Assembly (NCBI GenBank): GCA_900708905.1
Contig: CAADRB010000035.1
Span: 396,229-460,228, forward strand
From: Hymenolepis diminuta
Lineage: Eukaryota > Platyhelminthes > Cestoda > Cyclophyllidea > Hymenolepididae
DNA: 64,000 nt
Direction of reading: 5' to 3'
Positions 28,601-40,699 of the stretch are shown in pieces (position 1 is the stretch's first letter; the number at the start of each line of letters is the position of its first letter). The position numbers were made by a program, and so were the translations under genes. A model generated the notes under the pieces. The model saw only the letters and a program-made list of their open reading frames with translations. It was not told the origin of the DNA and searched no databases.

Positions 28601-29089
28601 TTTGTTTTAAATGTCATTTTAAAATATAAAATTTAAAGTATAAATTCATAAATAAATTGTCATCATCCAATGATATAATAAAATTTGAGTTCACAAGTCT
28701 GTATTCATTAATTCCATTTGATCATCAAAAAATGGTCAGTTGATGGTTGTGTTGCGAACATTATCTGAGCATACAGATTTAGAGCTTTGAATCTTAGAGA
28801 TAAAGGCAAGATAAGAAGACGTCTTTAAAAAAAAACAATTTATCTTTGGATCTTGAGCCCCAGTTTGTGTCCCTTTGTCCTTAACATTCTCAAAGTACTT
28901 GGAAAGTTCACTTCTGTTTCCTGAGTGGAGATGGGTATTCTCTTGTAACTCTACGGTTAAGAATTTTTTATCTGATGCTATGAGAAGGCCAATATTCGAA
29001 TTGCAGGAGCTTAAATAATGGATGGCCTGTGGGGTTCACTACGCTAACGAGGCTGACTGAATTACATGCGCTAGAACTTTCTGGGAAGT

Positions 29090-29420
29090 GCGGATGTAAT
29101 CGGTCGCGTAGAAAACAAGCGCGGCATGAGTGCAGAAACCTCCTCAACCAATCGGCAATCAAGATCCCTGCAGCCTAACATGGTTTTGTATTTAATGACT
29201 AAGCTTTTATGAAAAATAAACGGAGTGGTCAATAAACCCTCTCCACTCAGCATCTTTCTGGTTCTTACAACTTTGAGTAGAGCCTAGCTAATTTGGGAGT
29301 GAATTGATAATAGAGGACTCTGCTAGAGGCCATTCGGACTGCTTAGGAGGATTACTTAAGTGTAATAAAAGGACTCATCGGTGTAATATCCGCTACAGGT
29401 TGCACTACCCTCGTCTTCGT
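29090..29420 (+). mobile_element. solo-LTR-like repeat, family C copy 1
   Basis: One of three copies (also 32230-32515 on + and 43300-43610 on -). In order it has an inverted CGG/CCAATC block, TCAAGATCCCTGCAGC, a TTTGTATTTAA TATA-like box (about 29184-29194), CCCTCTCCACTCA, CCTAGCTAATTT (29283-29294), and an end block ATCCGCTACA. CCAAT, TATA-like, then a transcript-like region is LTR organisation. No internal coding or primer-binding site adjoins, hence solo-LTR-like. Confidence 0.45.
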
Positions 29421-29949
29421 CTTAACAAACCGCCTGGCTTGTATAATATAGAATATACCGCTTTGAAACCAACTAAAATCGGTTTATTTCTATAAAATTT
29501 GCCTCGTTAAAATGGATACTACGAAATTGTAAAGGTCATGAAGCACTTGGGTCAAATAACTTTTAATACTCTCAATAAAATGACAAAAAGTAAAATTATG
29601 CTATTACAAAGTAAACTAAGCGGTTTGCCAAGGAACGCGCATCTACAGGAGTTTACGTTGGGTGTGGAGGAAAAGCCTTTCACTGTTAATGCGGTTTTTG
29701 TACCAGGCTTTACCATCTTGAATATTCCTTCGAAATGTCTCTTAATTTCAACTAGCCAATCCTCTCAAATTAACTTGATAAAATTTAGAATTGAATTTGT
29801 TTTATTGGTAGATGAAATTGATATTTTGATCAAGTTAATTAATTGAAGTTTTAATGCGTCAGCAGATTAGAAATAGCAAGTCGATCAACATTCAGCGCTA
29901 TTCAGCTAAATAATCTCGGCTCAATTCGCCTAAAAGTTGAACAAACACA

Positions 29950-30162
29950 CCACAGCCAACACAGGCGCAGAGCAATTCAGCCAACACGAAAAAGCCATGA
30001 CTCTTTCAAGGTTGTGCAATATGATTGGATGAGGGTTTTTGTATAAAATTCCAGTATCAATCAGTGATAATAAGCTGGAACTCCAGTAGGGAATATGCTA
30101 AACACATATGCTTATTTATTTTCATGAATTTTTTCTTATTTTTGTTTTATTTTAGATAAAAA
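29950..30162 (+). promoter_or_regulatory. promoter and 5' leader of second LIM gene
   Basis: A 10-bp direct repeat CAGCCAACAC occurs at 29953-29962 and 29978-29987. An inverted CCAAT box (ATTGG) lies at 30024-30028 and TATAAAA at 30042-30048, placing initiation near 30072. A likely 70-bp leader intron runs from CA|GTAGGG at 30086 to the pyrimidine-rich acceptor ending at 30155, seven bases before the ATG. The layout copies that of the first LIM gene. The donor is not a strong match, so a trans-splice acceptor is an alternative. Confidence 0.5.
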
Positions 30163-30599
30163 ATGGTTGAGAAGTGCGCAAAATGTAAAAAAGACATCGA
30201 TGGGACAATTGTTACGGCAATGAACAAAAAATGGCACAACGAATGCTTTGTCTGCACTGGTTGTCATTGTCCTCTGGCCGGGCAGTCTTTCCATAATAAG
30301 GATGGGGCTCCCTACTGCATTAAATGTCGCCAAGAAAAGTTCGATCCTACCTGTGCAGTATGTTATTGCTCCACCTCTTTCATTTCATCCCCCTCTACAT
30401 GTTTAACGCCCAGTTCTACTGATGTTTTCTTTCATAGAAATGCGGCAAAAAGATTGACCCAACAATAAAGTATTCGATCTACCAGGATAAGAGTTATCAT
30501 CGCGATTGCTTCACTTGTTCGGAGTGCAATAAACCAATTGACGATAAGAAATTCGTCATAAAGGATGGAAAATATTGCTGCGCTGCTCACAAAAAGTAA
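30163..30599 (+). CDS. double LIM domain protein (118 aa), paralog 2
   Basis: Exons 30163-30357 and 30438-30599 join in phase 0 across an 80-bp GT-AG intron, at exactly the same codon as in the paralog at 14583. LIM1 ligands are C5, C8, H25, C28, C31, C34, C52 and C55; LIM2 ligands are C64, C67, H86, C89, C92, C95, C113 and H116, followed by two lysines. All sixteen zinc ligands are kept, so it should fold. The first exon ends in the same EKFDPTCA as the paralog. Differences cluster in the loops between ligands (extra Cys at 36 and 112), suggesting altered partner choice (inference). A small LIM adaptor of the FHL/PINCH/paxillin-type spacing; exact partners cannot be read from sequence. Confidence 0.93.
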
Positions 30600-30693
30600 A
30601 TCAGAAAACGGATGCCATTGGTTGAATATGCTTATTCCTTTTCTTATTAGAATACCAAAAAGTAACTTTCCCTACCTTTCCTTCATTCTGATG

Positions 30694-30699
30694 AATAAA
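30694..30699 (+). terminator. poly(A) signal of second LIM gene
   Basis: AATAAA lies 94 bases after the stop codon. Confidence 0.7.
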
Positions 30700-32229
30700 A
30701 TTAATTAGAATTTTAAGCTTTTTTGTTTAAATCAGACCAATTAGAGAGGAAATTATGTTCGATTATTTGTTTTAAACAACAATTTATCAATAATTCAATT
30801 ATAAAATAAGATCGAATTTCCCACAGGAAATAAATATACGGGAATCGCCTCCATTTTTTCCGGCCACTTTGATTTATTCTCCTGAATTTAAAGTTTATTA
30901 AGTGAGACAATTTTAATCAGTTGACAGTGAAATTTTTCATTCTAAGAAGCTCTTTCTCTCTCAATTCAGCCGCCCTCGTTTATGCTTATTAAAACGATGA
31001 AACTCATTTAATCTTTCAGTGTGAAATAATTTTTTGCTTTATTTTAGAAGGAAATCTCAATTTTTGGTAGAAAATTAAATCTGCTTGTGAAGAGGAAAAA
31101 CTAATCTGCTCGAATGGTTAAGGTTCTAGAAATTTAGAATGTCATTGCTTCGCAGTAGCAGTTTGATCTCACCATAAATGGAGAGGTTCAGAAACAGATC
31201 CTTACAAGTGAGTAGCGAAAAGTAACAGGACATGCGAGAGACCGTCTTAGAATGGGATGCACGGCGTCCTAATTAGATCCAGTAATTAAACAAAATTGTG
31301 TTTTTAAGGAGTAAACAAGTGCTTTTGTTTCTCATGTGAAATGCATTAAAATTTATTACTAAAACATATGACAGAGTAATTTTTGGGAAGTGTTTAAAAA
31401 TATGCTTTGCAATTCAAAAAACGGGGATTTGTGGACTGATAAACACTGAAGTGCTGTCCTTTGAAAAATGGTTCTTCAAAGTTGTAGAGGGTCCATTTGT
31501 TCAAAGAAAGCAAACACTATTTTGAGTAGATTTGATTATTAAATGGTAACTATACTGTAATACACCAATCTCCTGTTTCCACTTTGCAACGTCAAGGCCG
31601 AGCTTTACAAAACAGTATATTACCAAACAATATTGCAAGGTCATATTTGGGAAAGTGCTTATTAAAGATCCCATCTTACGTTTAATAAAATTACCAGGAG
31701 GAAACAGTGAAACCATTAACGACAACAACCATAAAACTACACTTGATGTTAATGAAAATAAAGTTTAATGCATTAAATATACACATAATTTGTATTCTTG
31801 ACTTTCCGTACGTAATTCAGCATTACTTCAACGTTGCGTTTGTTAAATTATTTGTTTAAACTCCCTTCATGACACAACTTCGTCCTGCTATTAAATTTCG
31901 ACTTCATTTCTTTCTCTTGCAATTTGCGATGTCAAAGATAGGGGAGTAAATTGAAATACCGACTTTAGTTGTCTGGCAAACCGTGGAGTACCAAGAGCAA
32001 AATTTGCATAGCAGACAAAAAGTCTTGATCAGTGTGCCAACCAGAAAAGTCGAAAGTGTTCACATGAATTACTGTTTCGGTTAGAATTATGAATTTAAAT
32101 GTTAAATTCTCTCCATTCAAAAATTTATGAAACAAACTGTAAAAGTTTGTTTATGTGGACGGATGGAATGTATAAAGACATCAAGTCTGACCAAAGTATC
32201 TCGCGGGCTAGAACAATCTGGAAAATCTG
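30700..32229. other. gene-free AT-rich sequence
   Basis: I see no exon or clear repeat between the second LIM gene and the family C copy that follows. Confidence 0.45.
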
Positions 32230-32515
32230 GTCATGGTACCAATTGGCGAATCGAGCAAGCGTGTGCGTGCGTGCTAATGCCTATCAGCCAATCAGCAATC
32301 AATATTCGTGCAGAATATTCCACTCACTTGCCCCGTATGTTTGCAATATACTCTTTCCACTCCATATCCTCTGCTTTGCCGGTATTTTTGGAGTAGCCTA
32401 GCTAATTTTGGGGTACTTTATACTAGAGGACACCGCTAGAGGCTATTTGGATTTCAAAGGGGTTCACCAACGTTTAGACAAGGGTTCAATCGGTGTAGTA
32501 TCCACTACGGAAAAT
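32230..32515 (+). mobile_element. solo-LTR-like repeat, family C copy 2
   Basis: Shares with 29090-29420 and 43300-43610 the blocks GCCAATCAGCAATCAATAT, CTCTTTCCACTC, GTAGCCTAGCTAATTTT (about 32393-32409), AGAGGACACCGCTAGAGGC and GTGTAGTATCCxCTAC. It is the most diverged of the three and lacks the GGAGGATTA block. Confidence 0.45.
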
Positions 32516-34211
32516 TAAGTAAATGCGAATCAAAATAGCCTAGAAATTGACAAAAAATGCAAAGATATCACGCCTTGTAAGGCAAAATTAACCTTTTCAT
32601 TTTCCGCTCATAAGATGCGATACTTGAAACCGCGTATCGGAGAGAGCTAAGGGAACACTATCGTCTGATCTAGTGGGCTATACGTATTTAGGCCAAAAGT
32701 CAACTTTCTTTCCTTTATTCGGCCCTATTTTGACATTTGAAATCAAAAGTTTATTCCTAGTGCGTACCTATTCCGTAAGATACTTGGCTTCCGACATATT
32801 TGTATCGCATTTCCAGTTTTCTGAAACGATTCTTTCTAAAATTTTTAGGTTGAAAGTATCTGACAAGTTATTTTTACTTATACCTATTTCTTTGCGAAAC
32901 AACGGATACAACATATTTCAGAGACCTCACAAGGCTCTACACTATCGTTAATTTCCGGTTTATTTCCTTCTATTGTCATTCGGGCCAATTCATGAGTAAT
33001 AAATGTTTAAACTTATCCTAATTGTTTCGTCCCAAAATGCGTAGAGGTTTAAAAATTCCTTGTTGTTGAAACATTTCTGTTTTGATCATTAAAGTGGTTG
33101 TCTAAATCTAGTTTCATCTTTTTGGAGGAATCCATTTTATTAAAATTTTCGGCAAAATATACAATTTTTTTTAAAACAGATTTTAAAGCAGGTATGTTTA
33201 TGAAAGCAAACTCCATGTCTCGCACTGAAGAGGGAGGAATTATTATGTAGCTTTGTGGAAAAAGTGCTGAAAATCACCTCTAGACTCAATCAGGACGGTT
33301 GACCACTCCCATTTACTGTGTGTGTACCGATGGGCTCAAAATACTGACATCTGAATTCGAAATTGTTGAACTATTTGCCGTGAGCAATTTAAATTTGACG
33401 ACCTTGACCGCATTAGGCAGGGCATTTTATTGGAGTTTTCAACGTAGTTGTCACGTGCTGAATTTAAGTGAAGTAAAAATGTGTTAATCTGAGTTCTACG
33501 GTCAAAATCTTGTGCGCTTGATTACCACTTATTCAGTTTCTTACAAGTCGTACTTGAATTTCTCTTCAAGCAGAACAGTTTTTTTCTAAAATTTGAAGGT
33601 TTTTGTAAAAGTAAATTCATTATTTTGACGCATTTCTTTCGCATAATGTTAAAGCCAAATTCTTCCTAAATTTGGACCATTTATCCCAACGAAAGTGAGC
33701 AAAAGGGAGTGAAAAGAGAGCAAAATTTCTATTTAAATTTAACCAATTAATGTGGAGTAGCGAAAATTTTTAACCAATCCCCAACAATAATGGGAATTAA
33801 TTAACGAATAAAGAGCAAAATCTACAATAAAGTATGTTTAGGTTAATTCTTCCCCTCCAATTTGGGTTAGTCTCCCCTCTGCTTCAAAATGGGCAAGTCC
33901 GATAATCCCAGAATCCTTTGACAGAATCGTCCCGCAAACCGTGCATACATAATTAATGAAGCTCCAGTTATCGCACAGTGTATAATAATTTATTGATGTA
34001 AGTGAAACACCCGCTAGAGAATCAAAGATAATTCACCAGAAGTCGGATTAAAATGAGGAGTTAGGGCTGAGTATATCAAGCGACCTAGCCAATGGACACT
34101 GTTCTCTCATATTGGCCTGTAAACTTACCTGATTTTGTACTGGCCTGGCGAGGTCGCTGTCTCCTTACTTCCAGTGTATTAGTGACCGTGCTGTTGTGAA
34201 GGCTAGTTATG
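32516..34211. other. gene-free AT-rich sequence
   Basis: No supported gene. Short open frames (32673-32951, 33299-33487) lack splice context and recognisable similarity. Confidence 0.4.
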
Positions 34212-34243
34212 ACAGACATGATCAATTCAGGGATCATGTCTGT
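34212..34243. repeat. perfect 12-bp inverted repeat with 8-base loop
   Basis: ACAGACATGATC (34212-34223) and GATCATGTCTGT (34232-34243) are exact reverse complements around AATTCAGG. It could be a hairpin in an RNA or the end of an old element; no partner copy was seen. Confidence 0.8.
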
Positions 34244-35514
34244 ATTCTAAGTATGATCCTAACCTGCATAAAGGAGAAAATGGGGACGAAGTTTTAAAAT
34301 AAGCTTTCATTCTGCAGTCGACCTCATATTCGTAATTTTACTTTGTTTATTCCCGACTTGTCGCAAACTGTGGTTATTTTGATCTGTCAAATAGACTCTT
34401 TGTTTAACAATCTGTCTTTATTTATCCCACAGACACATTCACTTATTTAGACCAATTTCAAATTTGGAGTTGATAGAAATCCCTTCTGAGGTCTGACGTT
34501 CAGCCGATTAAAACAGGTCACACCTCGGTAAACAATAGGAGGGACTGGTCACGGGTCAGTTCAGAGAAAAAGTAAATTTTACGTTTCGCTTCTTGAACTA
34601 AAATGTTTGTTAACACAATTATCTAACTAACACTCTGGTTGTAGCTCAAATAGGAAATGTAAATATACTTGGACTTATTAAGTTCAAACGAAAATGTCAA
34701 AGTCATGTCAATTCTTCTCCTTTTTCTCTTCCAAATGCCAAATGGACAATAAAATCTGCTTCCTTCTTTACTAGCCAACCCACGCTTCAAGTATGAATGA
34801 CTGTGCGAGGATGAAAGAAGGCAGCAAATGCTGTTGCTTTCATGTATTTATGAGGAAGCTTGGAATTCGTTATGGCGTCCTGTGGATATTAATAATCCCC
34901 AAAGGTCGTTAGTTACTGAGATATGAAGAAATGTAATAGAAGGGAAAGCTATTCACAGATTACTAACTAAATTTTACTCAAAATACGAGATTTAATGTTA
35001 ATTATTGGTGAAAATTAGTGGCCCTGAAAATTCAAACTGAAACTTTCCTCTGCTTTGAAAAAAAGAAAACTTGTTTCTGAAATGCAAAAGAAGGAAAGTG
35101 CAAATGGATGAAAAAAGTTGATCAATTTGAGTTTGAACCCCTTTGACCTTAATAAATTCACTCCTTGAAATTTTTAATTGGAACTATTCTGTGCTCAAGT
35201 ATGAAACTTTTTGAATTAATGTCAACAAACTGTAGCCGCCTTCTACTGCATATTTCTCATAGTCCCATGTATTCCCTTTTTACATTGAAAATGAAAAATT
35301 ACTGAAATGAAACACATTTTTAATTTGCTCTATTTAGAAGATGGTGATATTTATAAAACATTTTACGATTTCAGTAGGGTTCAATGAAAGATAAGAGGAG
35401 GGGATCGGAAGAGAGCGATGGATAACTCTCTATGCGTTACCAGAATTACTTGTTACTCACATTCCCTATGATAATACTTCGGTTTTTCGTCCACCAAGCT
35501 GGAGTGGTGTCTTT

Positions 35515-35975
35515 TATTTCCCTGTGACGCATAACCCCATCTGTCACGTCTAAACGTATCCATCTATTTCCCTCTTCCCATAACCGTCTCGTTTCATCTA
35601 AATAGTACATCTGCGCTCGTGTTCTCGCGTGTCCTTAGCCAAGTGACTCATATGAAGCTATCTTTGTTCCCCAACTGTTGTTTCCCACACAATAACAACG
35701 CATGCCTGTCAGTTACCAGTTCCTACGCTTCCTCCTCATCTCCTCATTTCCTCAGCACCCTGCCCTCTCTATTTCTCCCTCCCTCACTCGTTTCAAACTC
35801 ATTGTGGCTTCCTCGAATACAGTTGGTCTAATCAACTCTTGGTGTTCTGCTCCACGATTGTGGTTAGCTCTTACTCAAACAGCTACGAATTGGTGACGGT
35901 TATTGCTATCGTTATTTGTTAGCTGTGACCCATTAGTTGTTATCTCAACTCCAACAAGAGCATCCCGAGAATAAT
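35515..35975 (+). repeat. dispersed repeat, family F copy 1 (LTR-like)
   Basis: Aligns by eye over more than 400 bp with 43965-44385. Shared blocks: ACATAAxCCCxATCTGTCAxG, TAACCGTxxCGTTxCAT, CATGTTCTCxxGxxTGTC, CCAAGTGACTC, CTCTTGxTGTTCTG, GTTAGCTG and CCGTTAGTTGTxxxxxCAACxCCAACA-GxGCATCC. Open frames across it differ between copies, so it is not conserved coding. The length and CT-rich content fit an LTR or a non-autonomous element. Confidence 0.5.
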
Positions 35976-36587
35976 TTCATTTAATTTTCAAATTCGCATT
36001 GCAGACTGATAATGATTTCCTTCATTCCTTCTTTTAGGTATCACAAAAAAACTTGTAAATTCACTCAAATAATAATTCTTCAATCAGCAAATCATCTTTT
36101 CAAGATCACCACGTCTGCTCAAAACTCATGTGGGTTTAGGTACTGAAGTTACACCTAGAAGGAGGGACATTTGATAGAAGCGCAACCGTCAATTTTCTAA
36201 AATGGCTACTTATATTAATAGCGAATCAAATTTTTGAAAACCCGCTGGTATTATAATGAATTACTCTGTATCGACTTTTTGGTAGAACATCAAATCTTCA
36301 TTGGATTTGTCTTGATGATTGAGAGTGTACTGTGATTTTGCTCCATATCTTCGCCTTCATAAATCGCTTTTCGACTTTTTGTCTACTTTTTGTAGAATTC
36401 TACGTAGGTTCACATAACTGGTCTTTAAGAAATTTGTCGATTGCCTCCGTTATATGACACTTATGTACAGATGTTAACTCTGGAAAAGTTTTGGCAACTT
36501 TTAAAGTTGTAAATATTTGCCTTTACCAACTAAACTGTCTGCTACTGAAATGAAAGTGGGAGTGGTGAAGCCACCCGTTATTTTACC

Positions 36588-36845
36588 TCACACAAGAAGA
36601 GAATTCAAACTCCCCTTCCTGAAAAACGGCGCAATTGTCCCAGTTGAATGGAAGACTCTTTTCCAGTAGAAATGAACTTCTTACATAACCTGAAAATGTT
36701 GGGGTCAAAGAGACGCAGACTGCAATTTTGGTATCAGGGCCATTCTTAACTTTTTGGAAACACGCTTTACTCCTTTTCTTCATTTGATAACTGATACAAT
36801 TAAAGCTCTCCATCCTTACATCCAAATCGTCTTTGTAATCCGGCA
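36588..36845 (+). repeat. diverged dispersed repeat, family E copy 2
   Basis: Counterpart of 15590-15840. On the minus strand the open frame 36583-36846 contains a FLLEKSLPFNW stretch where copy 1 has a decayed equivalent, so this may be the better preserved relic of a coding unit of unknown family. A run of ten C follows at 36888-36897. Confidence 0.4.
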
Positions 36846-37494
36846 TTCAATGGCTCATGATTTTAATAGGGTAATGGTAACTATTCTCCCCCCCCCCTCT
36901 CTTCTATGAATAAAATTGTGATTTCTTTCTTTACTTCCCCATCGATAAAAGACACTTGATAATTATGCCTCCTTGTTTAAGCCGATACCGATTTCGTGAA
37001 TACACTCGTGTTGACTATAACGTGCCTTCTGATCCGCCGTGGGTTATTTGCTTCCGCGTGAAGTTGCTATATTACCGAGTTTTCTAGATTGTTGGCTCTG
37101 CGAGATTACTACCAGAACTCCTAGTTGGTTATGTTATAGTAGTAAGAAGTAAAAGTTAGCTCCAACTTAAATAATATTTCCCTTATGATCTGACTGAAAT
37201 ACCCCCTTTACAATTGAATGGATCTTGCATGAGTCAACAACCTTAACCAAATCAAAAGAGCATTTCTACCATCCCAACAGCTACCTAATACCAATTGGGA
37301 AATTGGATGAAACTTATCGTAAAATAATTTTCATTTGATGAAAATTTATTTTTTCTTTCTTCAAGGCGTAATAATCTGATTTACCTTTGCTCTACTTGTA
37401 TGTAAATGGAAAACATTTTATGCGGTCGGTGAAAATAAACCGCTGACATGCTGGAAAGTACTGCGTTTATGCACCGTGGGAAAAATTAATTTTG

Positions 37495-37760
37495 TCTGCA
37501 TCCGGTAACTCTTTTTCTCTCCGCCAAATTAAAATGCAAAAACAGTTTGTTTAAATTTATGGCTATGCCAAATTAGTAAATTAACAAATAGCGATGGTTA
37601 TTGAGATGTTTTCTGGAGGTCTTGGAGTAGATGTTGGAATTTGTACTTGCGATGAGCTGGAAGTCGGAGGGGAGACGTCTGCACAGAAGAGAACTAATTC
37701 TAAAATTAAATGCAAATCAAATTAGACAGACGTCCGAGCGTGGATGATTAAGTATGACAC
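37495..37760. other. possible conserved non-coding element
   Basis: A block of higher complexity with several TAAT/ATTA homeodomain-type cores, an octamer (ATGCAAAT, about 37706) and two imperfect AGACGTC blocks in inverted order. It has no open frame. An enhancer reading is speculative. Confidence 0.15.
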
Positions 37761-40699
37761 AAGCGAATTTTCCAAATCACCTCAAGGCAGAGGAGATTGG
37801 AAATGAAAATTCGATGTGGTGGAGTTGCTCGTTGGACTAAACGGGACAAACTGAGCTACTCGCGGTTTATGTTAGCATTCGAAGACAAGGATAATTCTAC
37901 GCAAAGTCAATTAAACTGGTACTTTTTAGAAAAGTGACTGAGAAGCACTTCGAGAGCAATGCTTCAAATTAATCCTCTACTCATTATTTTCAGCTGTCAT
38001 TTTTGTGGGTTGCACTTAAGCAGGTCTAACATCTCCTCTGACGTGGAAGATTTTAACATCCGGATGCTTGATTTCGAAGTAACTGGCATTTGACTTTGTT
38101 TTAAAATGTTGATTTCTCAGATGAAGTGAGGAAAATGTTTTCTTTATAGTAGATTTCAGTTTGAAACAAACAACCATTTAAATGACCCATTAAATTCAGC
38201 CTATTTGAGCAGAAAGTTGCATTAAAGTTCAGATTGGAAGAGGAAGCCTCATATTATTCTTTAACTGTGGTGAAGAAAATGAAACCTTGACCCCAGGGTT
38301 TCGCCATAACTCCGCGGTTTAATAATTCTAACCAGGCTGCCATTTGCCAGCTGCCCCACTAACTAAAGAGCCTGACAATTTGGTCAACTTCCAATTTTTC
38401 ATTAGCAACGTGTTTGGTGACTTATTATGAAATTTTTGGGGAGTTTAATTTAGAAATCAATTTAGATGTCAGTTTTTTTGAACAGACGCCTGCATGTTTC
38501 CATATGGGTTGAAAGATGGTTTGCAGTAATTGGATCTTTTGAAAGAAGAAATTTTACGGTGTAGATGAGTTTTATTTTCGCCATATTTTCTGAAATTTGT
38601 ATATTTTTGAAATTATTCCGTCCTGTTCAAGACTATTTGGGAGTGTGGCTGGATGACAGTTGCACACTATGCGCTGGTTTTATTGGAGAACTTGCATTTA
38701 TTTACACTCTCTCAATTACCCACTTTAAAATATCGCCTTTACCTGAAAATTAAAGGAGCATACATTTGGAATCCACTAAGTGTTAAATATCAGCTATCAG
38801 ACCCACCTCCAACTTCTATGATACATATTAGTGATAAGCACGTGAAAGCTTACTCTAGTGTTCCGTATTTTAACTTAAACCGCAGAGTTCAAAAAGTTAG
38901 CGTAATGTTTAATTCGCATCAATTTGTATTGATGTTCAATTTGAGCTACTTCCATTGGGCTCTGGTTTGTGCACAGTATCCTCGCAATTGGTGAAAGATA
39001 TGTTTGAACCCTAGATCTAAGCTAAGAAACTCCACAGGTGGAAGTGACACTACCGCCAAATCTTTAATGAATGGTCGATTTCAGATGTATGTTTTATGAC
39101 GAAATTTAATCTGTTTATGAAAATCGGGGCAACAAAAGTTCAGATAAACAAAGTACCGAGTGCATCCGTCATCCTCAGAGCTGGATATTAGTAGAACTAA
39201 GAATCCAGCCGCTGGTTTCAGGAATAAGATCCACTAATGAAAATATTCTCCTACCTTCCTCTACAACCCCGTCTGCAACCTCCGTCTCTACTTCCTCATA
39301 ACATTGTATTGATCGAGCTGCCAGAAGGAGGCATTTTTCACTGCACTGCAATTGAATTAATGGGTTTATAGTAATTATATGACCAAATTTCCGCTGAGGA
39401 AAAATTCACTAAATATATCATTTAAATTTCTTTTACAATATTTCGCGATTTGGTTTGGATCAAAATATGACTTGGCACCAATGAAATTTCCTTTAATTAA
39501 ACTCCCTAAATATGCTCTGCGATCGGGTTTTTCTACCTGCTCTGTCTCAAGTCTGGAATTTTTTATTTCACTGGTTTAAATTCGACGTCTTTGATCTCAT
39601 TCGATCTTTTAATTAACTCGGGTTTATATTATACCCCTAGGGAGAAATTGTCTGCGTCCACGTACCTAGATATAGTATCAAACTTTGCTTAGAGTTCAGT
39701 GAAATCTGTCCTCCTTAAACTCCCCTCTTTATAATTTTAAAGATCTGTTTTATTTTTCTAAAAGCAAGTAGCCATAAAAATTAATTTATTTAATTGAAAT
39801 ACTAATTGATAGCCTTTTTTCAAAAATCATTCCTTTTTGTTAAATATTTCAAATTTTAAACCACTCCGATTGCGCAGAGGAGGATATTTTTCGAAAACTT
39901 AACGTTTTATCATCGCTAGAGTATCTCATTATGAGGAAAACAGACACTTTTGATTAATTTCATCAACACCACTACCTTACTGATTACAAAAAATAAGCTG
40001 CCATCGCTTTTATTGAATTCGGACATTCGACCCTAATTCGGACATAATATTTTTGCTGAATTAATCGTAGATCCTGTTGTTCAGTCTTCATTATTTGACT
40101 CCCAGGTTCAAAAGGGAGACTGTTTTCCAAAAAGTTGGTGTCAAATAAACCTTGTTTAATTGTGGTGGTCGGTTTTACAACTCCATAGATTGCAGAAATC
40201 AAAATATAATTACATCATAAGAGGCTCCTCGAATCATCCTACCAAGGCAGGGTTTGGGTAGGTGAAGATTTTGACTCAGCTCTTTGTAGTTTTTACTCAA
40301 ATTGAGCAACCATTAAGTAAACTTGATATCCATCTTTGAAATCTAACAGAATTTTGCATTAGTCCAACTAGGAGAGGAAGAACGCAAATAAACTGAAGAA
40401 GCCCGTATCTCCTTACAAGTCCATTGTATTAAAAGTTGCTGGATTTTCAGTAAAATTAAATTTTTAAATTAGGGAAATTTGAACCAGCTTCTTCTAAATC
40501 AGATGAATCACAATGTGTTCAATCCATCCTGTGACGAGGCAAGCCCGACCAGGTCTCTATTTCCATAAACACGTTAATATAAGATGCAAATCAATTTGTG
40601 AGCATAATAAATAGAAAAATTCAAAATACAAATGAAATAATAGAAGAATTTACATATATATGTCCGTATATTGATAATTATAATATACACTATGTTAGT
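37761..40699. other. gene-free AT-rich sequence
   Basis: No supported gene or clear repeat. The frames at 38565-38994 overlap each other and show no known domain. Confidence 0.4.
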
